Shown piece after piece: positions 34,371 to 44,791 of a stretch of 64,000 nucleotides of DNA. Numbering within the stretch: the stretch's first letter is position 1; every line of letters starts with the position of its first letter. Both the position numbers and the translations under genes were made by a program. The DNA is from Aspidiotus rigidus. Its lineage: Eukaryota > Arthropoda > Insecta > Hemiptera > Diaspididae. Below the pieces are notes generated by a model that did not search any database, was not told the origin of the DNA, and saw nothing but the letters and a program-made list of their open reading frames with translations. The stretch lies in the NCBI GenBank assembly GCA_035079385.1, contig JAVHKY010000034.1, forward strand, positions 2,480,001 through 2,544,000, in the 5' to 3' direction.

Positions 34371-34530
34371 CCCGAATAGTTTTTTTTTGGGGGGGAGGGG
34401 GCAGAGAAAAGAAAAGCCTTTTCTAACTGGACGCGGAAATTTTTGAGGATGCATCCCCAACAACATAATTCTCTCCTCCTTCCTTCTTTCTCTCGAGCCT
34501 CGAGGATGTCAACATCTCAAATTGAACCCT

Positions 34531-34700
34531 TTATCGATGTAAGCTGATTGATTGCCAATCCAGTCGCCGTGGATCACTCGTGATAGATTTGTTGCATTTT
34601 TTGGTGACAAATATCCACCCTGGAACGTTTGATAATCATCGAGTCCTTTTTCTGCCTATGTACAAATATTTTCCAAGACTAAGAACAAAATTGAGGCTTA
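34531..34700 (+). pseudogene. Fragment of a CHK/ecdysteroid-kinase-like gene
   Basis: About 165 bp that align, at roughly 80% by eye, with 57,655-57,825 of the kinase gene in this window. It reads CKLIDCQSSRRGSLVIDLLH against CKLIDLQASRCGSPVIDLLY, keeping the metal-binding Asp of the LID motif. The frame then breaks at a one-base loss in the segment after DNHR. Similarity ends at about 34,700 inside the neighbouring polymerase fragment. It is a retained piece of a paralogue or of an older duplication; no other exon part was found nearby. Confidence 0.75.
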
Positions 34701-35175
34701 CACTGACACTCATGAATTTGATGTTATCATAATCCTCTCCAAATTCTCTAACAAATAAATGTGCATCATATCCAGAAAAATTATGAAAATAGACAGGAAT
34801 AAATCTAGGAACTTTATAATTCAAATTGCAATTACTATGAGCTACACCTCTATATTCACCAGTTAAATGATCATGATCTCGAACTTTTATTTTATTTGGA
34901 AATTCATTGATATATGCAATTTTTACCTTTACTACCAATTCTGATAGTTCATCATAAAGCTTGTTCTTTCTATCTCCATCCGCAGGATAAACCTGCTTTG
35001 CTGGTGCATCTTCAATCTTTAATCCACATGATAAATCCTGCTCATGCAGGGTGCATAAAATACTACAAATAATATCAATTTTTTTGTTCAATATTCTTAT
35101 TTCTTTCTCAATCAAAGGAGGATTATCTTTGAGATTTCTTTCACAACCATCTATTAGAATAATTCAATCATCACT
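34690..35175 (-). pseudogene. Polinton/virus-type DNA polymerase B fragment
   Basis: Minus strand gives an HNH-like block VRDHDHLTGEYRGVAHSNCN followed by PRFIPVYFHNFSGYDAHLFV. The first resembles the recombination-endonuclease-VII-like insert and the second the N-terminal exonuclease region of protein-primed DNA polymerase B, a combination typical of Polinton/Maverick and related virus-like elements in arthropod genomes. The frame is open for about 150 codons, but the zinc-binding Cys pattern upstream is damaged and the polymerase palm is absent. The 3' end is fused to the kinase fragment at about 34,690. Only a dead fragment remains. Confidence 0.65.
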
Positions 35176-37010
35176 CTTCACCCCGGGAACTGCTACACAA
35201 TTTTTGATTCAGATTTGAAGCTGCGTAAAAATTTGAATCGTAACACAAAAATACGTAATAATTTGCGGTTTTCCTTCAATTCCTCGATAAATAATGAATT
35301 TGAGAAAAAAGTGAAGAGAACAAAGTTGAGCTAGCGTAAAATTATCTTTCAGATGAGTCTATTTTTATAAAGATCCGTTTGTTGGCTGCATGGCCCGAAT
35401 TACTAAAAATTTACAATCGAAAGAGCCGTCATGGTGAAAGAAAATACAATGATTGTACATACTAATAATGTAAAAACTAATTACTAATAAATGGAGTCCA
35501 GAAAAATGATTATAATTAAGATATAAAATAAGTAATAAATCTATGTCTAAGTTGATAGAATGGACTTTCTCAACTCTCTTGCTCGGATCAGAAGAGATTT
35601 TCGTCAGGAAGTTGTGATTCTTCTTTGGATTGCCAGGATTCGAATTTTGACATTATTAGAATGTTGAGTAGGGTTTGTTGTCGTGGGATTGCTTGTATCT
35701 AATCTAGCAACACTGCATTTGTAAAAAGAAAAGGAAATGAAGTTCTGATTTACTATAAGTATTAATCAAATGAAACTAAGCTGAAACATGAAACATAAAA
35801 TAACACCCAGTAAATGGTAGTGTAATTAATGATTCCTTATTACCTTTTTCTACGATTCATTTTCCTTGATTTACAATTTGGATTATTTGTATTATTTGCA
35901 TCATTGGCGTCATCAAATCTAAAAAATAAACAAACATATTATTCCATACATGAAATTGCTGTGGTCAATTCCCTAACTACTAATATTATCCATACATCCT
36001 CACCTGATATGGCGATTAACCGGCGGGTGCTGCAGAATGGTGTGATTTACGGTTTGATTTTGATTGAAGAAAAGCCTGAACATTAATTTGAAAAATAAAA
36101 ATATTTAATACATTTTTAAACAAAATTACCTAAACAAAGGAACCTTAGAAGTAATTTCTTACCTTATATGACCCTCCTTTTGAGGGCAGCACACGCTGCC
36201 AAATAGAATTTTGACAGCCTTCAAAGCTAAATATCGCCCTGGAAAAACCCCGCTCATCACAGAGACATTATGATAGTCAATTTTTTTTCCCGGTGAATAT
36301 ATTGGTGGATACGCGAGCTCAGATGATCATGAGCAATGGCCGTGTACTCTGGATAATTGAACAAATTCAATTCACCATATTGATTTCATCATCAGAGAAC
36401 TCCATTCTTACACTTTCAAATTGTTACACGGTCATAAAGGATGGTATCATAAATTTCTCGGCGCAAAAAAAATTCAAAAATTCACGAATGAAAAATGGAT
36501 TCTGTATTTCTGTTTCCTTTAATCAGCTTTATTTACAACTTTGAAATACTAGGATGATGAGAGAAGAGCTGCTGCGCTCGTCGCGCTATCTTTACATCAT
36601 GCTGGAAATCAGACGCTGTTAAAACGCAACTTTACCCACTCTTTTGCGTGGGTAAAAGAGCTCTTTAACATCATGTATTTAGAAAAATTATTTTAAGACT
36701 ATAGGTAGCCGACAATTCATTTTAAATCATTTAATTCTTGCCCCCATCTTGTCCACCTAGAAAAATCGCTAGTTACGGGCCTGATTTTGTAAAATATTTT
36801 TCAATTGATTTTTTTATAAACCTCGATTTTTATATTTAATAAATTGATTATAATCAATAATTCAATAAAATAGATATTTAATTTTTTTAAAAAGGTATTC
36901 AATGGTGAAATATTAAAATTAAAGTTTATTCCTAATGAAATTTATCATCAATGAAATAATAAATATTAAAAAAAAATTAAATAGCTTATTTAAAAGGACG
37001 CTTTTTATAC
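35176..37010. other. No recognisable gene; AT-rich
   Basis: Increasingly AT-rich, with no motif-bearing frame. Frames at 35,829-36,086 and 36,293-36,544 are open but featureless. From about 36,780 to 37,640 the sequence is extremely AT-rich apart from the inverted repeat below. Confidence 0.4.
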
Positions 37011-37155
37011 ATTAAAATTGATTTACTTGAAGGCACTGACGTCCAATTATTTTGTTTCACCCCGATGAAGACGACGGTGTCGTCGAAACGTCGGTGCTAT
37101 AATTCTGTGTAATAAAATAATTGGACGTCAGCGCCTTCAAGTAAAGCAATTTTAA
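37011..37155. repeat. Inverted repeat enclosing a hammerhead-like hairpin
   Basis: Arms 37,011-37,056 and 37,111-37,155 are inverses at about 43 of 46 positions (core ACTTGAAGGC...GACGTCCAATTATTTTG). The centre reads CCGATGA, A, a perfect GACGAC-GGT-GTCGTC hairpin, then GAAACGTC. This is the hammerhead order with U4 changed to C. It looks like a terminal segment of a further PLE or PLE-derived short element, standing alone with no coding part. Confidence 0.6.
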
Positions 37156-40100
37156 TAAACATTAATGATTTAAAATTGAATAAAATTAAACTATTAATAA
37201 GTATTTTTCGAAAATGATGAATATTGTGATTTTACAAATAAATTTAAATGGGTACTTCTAAATAAAGGGAAATATTTATTGAACATAGGTACATTAATGT
37301 TTAACATGAACAAAATAAATAGAGAAAATTCTCGAAATTTGAAGCGATATAATTATTAATAAAATAATTTAATTTTTTAATACAAAAATTTAAATTATTG
37401 CCAAAAAAATTGCCATTATGATTGGAATAATTGGAAAATTAGAAAAATTTACTGTAATAGTAAGTAATTCAATAAATAAATTTATCTTCATGATTAGACT
37501 GATAATTATTTTATTAATGACTTACAGAATAATTTCTTATTGTCTCTCTTTCATTTAAATTTTATATAGTTTTATAAGTTACGTAGGTAATATTTTTTTA
37601 AATTTTTTATTATTATAGTCATTTTATCATTTAATTCATGTTTTGGAATGTTCTAGCTTATAAGACTGGGACTACTCTGGGGACAATCATCACAAAGAAC
37701 TGGCCCAGAAGAACCGACGCGACAAATCTTTTTGTGAAACTGGCTCTTATGAGATTGAGGCTAGTATATCCATATACTCCTATCTTTCTCATTCTTTCTT
37801 CTTATTCAGACATCGGGTATGCAGGACCTTGACTCAAGTAATCCTGAAGACACTATCATCCACCTCAACAGTGGTCTCCTCCCTCTCGACTCAGAACCAT
37901 ATCAACTTCCCGAAATAAGACACGGTTGACTCAGTTACATTCTTGATGAGGGTGCGTTTTGATGTTTCTAGGCAACCAGGTATTCTTTTAATTTGGGGCA
38001 ACATGATGCAAGAAGTTGCAATGGAACTCACAGACCGAGTCTGGAGATCGTAACTAGTTAGTGCATTCATGAAATGGAAATGAACAATAATAGAATGGTG
38101 TGACTTGATCATTTATTGTTCATTGTTTTGTGTTTACCATGCTATTGAAAGATTTTCATAAGAATATCGTCAGTTCAGAATCGGCAGACTTTGATAAGCA
38201 AGAGAGCCATGCCATGAGTCAGAAACAACCGGGATGCCAATACTCTGTCTGTCCAAGAAAAGCTGCTTAACAATGGCGGAGGAAAGCCCCACTAACTCAC
38301 TAACTGACCTCATCGTGATGTCTAAGGGTAACGTTATCTGGCTTGCGCAACTTACAGTATATAGGACACACATCGCTTTCATGTGGTACACGTGAAAAAA
38401 ATTAATGAAAAGCGCTTAGTTTAGGAGAGAAAAAAGAATGAAAAAAATCGAAAAAAAAAAGATTTTTTTTAAATGACAAAATTGAGAATCTGTAACGTCG
38501 GTGTCGTTTTTCTGATAAGGAAGAATCATCCAAACAAGTTAGTTCAGCAAACTTCGTGAAGGTAGATATACCAGAACGCACATACTAAAACAGAACGGGG
38601 ACTGGAGCAAAGACATATATGTACCTTTCAATTTTATTTGTCATTTTTGACACACATTTTTACTCTATAATTATTAGTTGTACGTGTACTCTAGTCTATA
38701 TCTGCTCTCTCTTTTGCTCTTATCACAGTTTCCGATACTCAGCTGTACTCGTCCTTAGGCGCTGGATGGCTAACCAGATTTTGAGTTGACATCGCGTTAA
38801 TAATATTTTTTCTTTTAAAGAAGAAAAAGCTATGGAATATTTGAAACTTCTCTTTTCTTCTCGTTTCTTTTAAGAAAATAAGCTGAGGAAAAAGAACGAT
38901 GAATTATTAAATACTTAAACTAAGATTAATACACCGTGCTTGGGCTAACAAATGAGTATTTTTCAGGTTGACCTACATTGGCGAATGATTTGACGATGGA
39001 GAAAAAAGGAGAAAAAAAAAGAGAAAAGAAGAAGAAAAATACATACAAACGGAGAAAATGAGGGAAAGGGAAGAAAAAAATGCAACGAAAAATCTTTTGC
39101 GGGTAGTAACATAAAAGCTACTAAGTAGTGCACTTTTGTATGTTATACGTACTGATAACGATCAGCAATTACTTTGTGAAGGAATGTGCTGCTGCTTTCG
39201 TTTTATACCGTTTAAAGAATCCGTAAGACTTTTGAATACGTTCGTACGCGATATCAATGCCAGATCTGTACAAATAACTTTAGTTTAATATTGTAATGAA
39301 TATTTAATACGAATAATACCGAAATAAAACGCTAAAACTAGGAATTTAATGTACAGTGTTCTGCGGAAATTCGTAATTTACGAGAACGTTTTACTATCAT
39401 AGACGTCGAAATTATAGTTCTTTTATGACAGATTTTTTTTTCGCAATATATCATCAATGTAAACATTAAATACATCTAGGACAAAATTTCTTATCCGTCA
39501 TCGTCCGGTTTTGTGTACTTTACGTGAAGCCGAAACCCTTATTTGCGATAAATTGCTGAAAGAGGAGAGACAGAAAAGAGGAAAACAAGAAAAGTAGGCT
39601 AGCGGAAGTTGTTGAGTTGAAAATGACCGCAGACCAACAACGAGATACCTTCAGGAATATGAACGACCACTTGAGATCGGTCACTCGAAAACTACGACCC
39701 AAGAAAACGGGGTGGCAGTCTATATTTCGCAGCTCCGTTGGTCAAACTTATTCGTACCGAAAACGCTGACTAGTATACCTTGAGGAATATCGACAACTAG
39801 TTGAATGTCAATCATTCAGAGACCATAAAGCTAGCCTACGGACCACCAATTTAAATTTCGCAACTCGGAGGAAAGTTGCTAGGGATTCTGTTTATGTGGA
39901 ACTTCGCTATTTCTCGTCGACGGTATACGGGAAAGTTGGAATAAATTATATCGAAACGAAATCGTCGGTTACGATTAAACTTTTCGAGTTACCTAAAATG
40001 AAAACGAATTCGATTTACTCGAATGGTGTAATTTACCGTCTCGAACTGTATAGAGAAAATAGAGCGCTTAGACACGCAGAATTCTATATCATTTTTGTGA

Positions 40101-41145
40101 CCGCGCTGCGGCACTCGTATCTGAGTTAGATAAAAATCCCGCCACCGTTTCCCTCTTTCTCGCGCTCCAAAATTCGGTAAGCTACTCCATAGTCCTAGGT
40201 GAGTTACGACTCTTTATTTACGGCCGATCTCTCGAGTTCTAGTTTCTTTTTTTTTTTTTTATTTATTTGATATTAGCTTTTCTTTTTCACACGGCATAAT
40301 CTACTGTAGTATGCTCGACTGTTTCTGTGGTAATAATCATAATTTCAAAATTCTGTATTGTCTTTGTACGCGATTTCGCGATTATGACGATAAGAAAAAG
40401 AGGATATTTTATTGAGTAACGATATTATGAAACGATGGTTGCACGTGTGGGCAGAAATTATTCCGAAATAATCCTTACCTTCTGGTTCGGTCGGCCCATC
40501 GCAAAGTCTCTAAGGATAAGTGAAAATGAAGAGAATTTTGAATCGAAGGAATACTCAAAAATGGATCGATTCACGGACCGTGATTTACTGGAAAAAATGA
40601 CCTGAACACTATACAAAATTCCCTGTTTTATAGGAGACAAACAGCACATGTAAGAAGCAACTTTCGAATGCCGAAAAAATCACAAAAAAGTTCGTCGCCA
40701 TTCCTACTAAATCTTTACTCAGAGATTGGAACCCACCCATTGAGAAGTATTGGACAGGAGATCTAAAGCAATTCGAACATTTTTGGTCTCGCTCATCTTC
40801 CACTCTTAGATTCACCTCAAAATTCTGCCATGCGCATCTAAATCGATGTCTTTCGATCCACCTCCACCGAAAGCCAGCGTGCGGTGTCAGAGTTCCCACT
40901 ACAACATTACCGCTGTCTTTTACTGACAGCCATTTTCCTCACCTCCATCCCCCCAACTTCCTCAACCCTCAGTCCACAACAGCTTCTTCAAATCCAACTA
41001 CTATCAGCCTACTTACCGTAAATCGTTCAGCCACGTTTGTCACATCCTAAACCAAAATTATCAGCTCCCTCTGTCTCCTTCCCATCTTACATATTTTACT
41101 CGTATCTCTAAAATAATTCTCGAACTATGTAAATTCTTTTAAAAA
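37156..41145. other. No recognisable gene
   Basis: No supported coding region over 4 kb. A purine-rich low-complexity run lies at 38,998-39,080. Open frames at 37,638-37,832, 37,891-38,391 (minus), 39,896-40,129 and 40,609-40,899 (minus) carry no motif I can name. Confidence 0.4.
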
Positions 41146-41406
41146 TATGTGGCCCAACGCGACAAAACCCACCAATCTGCCCGAGCGGTTCATCACGTGA
41201 CATGTGTTTAAAGTTAAAAATCGTGATATCTAACGTTTGAGTGAAAGGATTTTCGTGAGATTTAGACATTTTGTTTTTGAAAGTGTCTAAATTTCACGAA
41301 AATCCTTTTACTCAAACGCTAGATATCACGATTTTCAACTTTAAACACATGTCATGTGATGAATCGCTCGGACAGACTGGTGGGTTTTGTCGCGTTGGGC
41401 CACATA
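41146..41406. mobile_element. Full-length foldback palindrome (snap-back MITE-like)
   Basis: Two 123-bp arms, 41,146-41,268 and 41,284-41,406, are reverse complements with about 8 mismatches; the loop is only 15 bp. The outer ends are TATGTGGCCCAACGCG. Such a structure is typical of a foldback MITE; no coding content. A TA duplication at the ends is possible but cannot be separated from the arm sequence. Confidence 0.8.
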
Positions 41407-41439
41407 TATGTACACTCCGCTCCCCCACTTCCTTGAATT

Positions 41440-42300
41440 ACTCAACTTTGACGTCACCCAAGCATGATATCGTTGATGACCTTGACATACTTGTGCATTA
41501 CAAGAATCGAAAGCTGAAGAAATGCTCGACATTGGGAAAGGACGTCATCAGAAGATGTCATTTAGCATGAATTCACATTAGGGGAATGACTTACCCAACA
41601 TCAGAGCTTGACTTCAAGAAATATGACGTCATCGAAGTATGATATCAGTAATGACCAAAATTACAAGCAAAAGAGAAGCTCGATATCAAGGAAGTAAAGT
41701 CATCGGAAAATTTTATTCAGCTTAAATCCCCCATAGAAGGAAAACTTACTCAAATACTGAACGTGACGTCAAGAAATATGACGTCACCAAAGCATGATAT
41801 CAGTAATGACCTTGTCCTAATTAGGGATTTAGAAAAATTGCAAGCAGAAGAGGAGCTCAATATCAGAAAGTGACATCGTCGGAGAATTTTATTTAGCTTC
41901 AATCGCCATTAGAGGGAAAACTTACTCAAATGTAGAACGTGACGTGAAGAAATATGACATCATCGAAGCATGATATCAGTAATGACCTTGACATAATTAA
42001 GGATTTAAAAAAATTACAAGCAGAAGAGAACCTCCATATTTGAAAGTGACGTCATCGGAAAATTTTATTCAGCTTAAATCCCCATTAGAAGGAAAACTTA
42101 CTCAAAGTCAGGGAGTGAGGTCAAGAAATATGACGTCATCAAAGCATGATATCAGTAATGACCTTGACAGGATTAGGGACTTACAAAAATTACAAGCTGA
42201 AGAAAGGCTTGACATTACAAAATGACGTCATCAAAAGATTTTATTCGGCTTAAATCTCCGTTCGAAGATAGGCTTACCCAAAATGGGGTCAAGGAAACTT
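41440..42300 (+). repeat. Tandem array of 155-176-bp units
   Basis: Unit starts (AAGAAATATGACGTCATC or variant) lie at 41,616, 41,771, 41,947 and 42,123, with a more diverged unit before them from about 41,440. Each unit holds GACGTCAtc, GCATGATATCAGTAATGACC, ATTTTATTCAGCTTAAATC and GGAAAACTTACTCAAA in the same order. Most units have two TGACGTCA-type palindromes. Satellite or minisatellite; no coding frame is preserved. Confidence 0.85.
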
Positions 42301-44627
42301 AAGAACTCGAATAGATCGTGATATCATCAGGGTATGACGTCATCGATAGGATTTAGTCGATTGATAGATGGTTGATTTATCGCGAGAGCCTTGGAAAAAT
42401 ACCGTTCGAAGCTATACAGAGAAAAGGGACTTCTATAAATCACTACTTGATAACAGAAAGATGATTAATTACTAAGGGACATTGAGCCATTTGCCTTATT
42501 CACCTCTCAGAAAGAGGAGAAAACTAAGTCATGGTAGACAATTGAAATAGCAGAGATCGCGGCTTTCCCACTATCTTCAGTGAATATAATATATAGGATT
42601 TCACAATCTCATCTCTGAAGAGCATTTTGACATCAATTTCATATGAATCCGGCTAAAAATCATGACCATCAAGAGTAACGTAGTCATTCCGAGATACGTT
42701 CTGGAAGATTTTGAATATTTATTTCAGAAAGTACGATTTGAATGTTGAATGGGTTGCATACTCTAAAATCGAAAGGCGAAGGAACAATTATTAATTATTC
42801 GATATTTCGAGTGGGGACAAGGTTTTAAGCAAGAATTTATTTTATCATCATCGTTATCTTCAATATTGTACTAAAAATCGTTGAATTCTCGACGTTATTA
42901 TTTTTTGAGCACAAATATTGCACACTAGAGACTAAAAGAAAATGAGCTAAGATAAAGAGAAAGTAGTATGAGAATTGTGCATGAGAATAAAATTTGGTGG
43001 TCAGAATTACTTGTGGTTATTGGAAAGATCTTTGCAGAGATCAGGCGTTATTTGGAGTGTCACTGACAGAGTTGAAGGTTTTTTCATTTTTTGTAAGTTC
43101 GGAATTGTCGTTCTTCCAAAAACTTTCATTAGGATATCTACATAGAGCAGAGGGTACACTTAATTTCAAGTGCGGTTTTTGGATGATTTTTCTTGAATTT
43201 ATCTTCCTTCAGGCTCTATGAGAAATAGGTATCACCCTTACCTAATCAATCTTCTTTCAAATTGAGACATTCGTAGATAGTAAAAAAAAAATCCATTTTT
43301 TTGAAAAGGTTTAATCAAATGAAGAATAATTTCTCGATATTAACAATGAGATAATGACTGATAATACAAAATAAAGCTGAAATATTCGGTTCACTCGCAT
43401 CTTTATCAACGTAGCATTCCTGTCTCGTTTCTTCTTTCTCTTCCTTACACTCTTCTTTTTCTTCTTTTCCTTCTTTACCCTCTCATTCTTTCACTCACTT
43501 TCTGTCTTTCTTCTTTCTGTTTTACCAGAAAAACGTTTATTACCCTCGAGAGATTAAATATTTTTCATTCGTCGCCATTCAGCGTACATTCGAACTTTGC
43601 TTTTTCAGACATTCATTTAATCTCATTTTTAAAGTACGAGAGAAAAAACAGAGATGTTACGTTCTTTACAAAAAAAAAAAAAAAAAGAAAAGAAAAGTTG
43701 TTAGTACAGGTTTTAGTTTTCTTATTGCAGTAGAACGACGGCGTATTCACGATCTGCTTAAATTTTTATTTTCTACCTCATTTCTTCATCGAGTGAATTA
43801 TTCTAAAATTTTTATATCCCCGAGCTTCGCTTTTTTACTTCTGATCTAATGAGTATTAACAGTATAATCCTTCTTTTTCTTCCGCTTTTTTCTATCTATT
43901 TGGGTATCCGTACGAAAAAACAAGTAGTAAACGAAAATAAACCGATGAATTACAAGATAAGAGAGTGGCATGAGTACACAAGAAAGAAAAATAATAATAA
44001 AAGAGCAGGGGTAGTCGAGACTTGATTAAGCATATACCGGTATAAGCACGCTGCACGGGTCTATGGTGCAGCAGTTAATATAGTCTGCTGGTAATTTGCC
44101 AATCGGTTAATCTAGCTATTATCAAGCCATTTGTTAATTAGGTACCTTTAAAAACAGGATACGAAGACGAACATAGGAAAGTAGCTGATTGCTTGCATTT
44201 CTACCTTCAAGTACACTCAAAATATAAGAATCGGGTGAAAAGGGTTCTCGCAAAGTGGCTTTTCGTGACGGGGCTAGGGGTGCGGAGACCAACATTTGAA
44301 TAAAGTTATTCGCAGACTGTTGGAATGAATATTAGCCATTCTTTAGTTACCCCTTTACTATTTTATTATGCACGCATGTATTTTAGTATACTTTGTACAT
44401 GCTCCACAATGTACTTCTGCTCGCGCCCCCTCCCGCCTTCTGCATACACGATAGGTACGTGAACATACACCACACAGCGTATAATACTTACTCACTTACC
44501 TATTAGCAGAACCTACTTCACGAAATATTGTCATTTCCCTCCATCTCATCTAGAAATGTACACACATTGTGAGTCTTTTCAAATACGCGATGTCGTCTGC
44601 GTTATAGCTAGCTAATCTTCCGTCGGT
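42301..44627. other. No recognisable gene
   Basis: Contains a pyrimidine-rich low-complexity stretch at 43,430-43,522 and an A-run at 43,671-43,690. The frame at 42,994-43,221 has no motif. Confidence 0.4.
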
Positions 44628-44635
44628 TATAAAAG
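44628..44635 (+). promoter_or_regulatory. Possible TATA box
   Basis: TATAAAAG, 70 bp before an ATG that begins a short hydrophobic frame. The spacing allows a start site near 44,660. No initiator consensus is convincing. Confidence 0.35.
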
Positions 44636-44698
44636 ACGCTTTTGTTTTAAAAGAACATCGACGAGAATTGTAGCAGCGGCCGCATTAGCAGCAGCAAA

Positions 44699-44791
44699 AT
44701 GCTGAACAACAAAATTGTTTTTTCTATAGGCCTGGTATACGCGAATCTCGTCGTAGTGGTTTTTTTTTCTTCTTCTTTTTCGTCAAAATAA
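44699..44791 (+). CDS. Possible first exon or micro-ORF with signal-peptide-like start
   Basis: MLNNKIVFSIGLVYANLVVV continues to a stop after 30 residues. The N-terminus has a Lys followed by a hydrophobic core, as in a secretory signal. GGCCTG|GTATAC at about 44,734 could be a 5' splice site, as in insect secreted or cuticle genes whose first exon codes for a few residues. No second exon was recognised downstream, so this is a candidate only. Confidence 0.25.
   Translation: MLNNKIVFSIGLVYANLVVVVFFSSSFSSK

Noticed and set aside
34380..34405. G-rich run considered as a G-quadruplex
   Set aside because: Only two G-runs separated by one A; four separate runs are not present.
41440..42300. Tandem array considered as a CRISPR-like array
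   Set aside because: Whole 155-176-bp units repeat without the short repeat/unique spacer pattern, and the context is eukaryotic.
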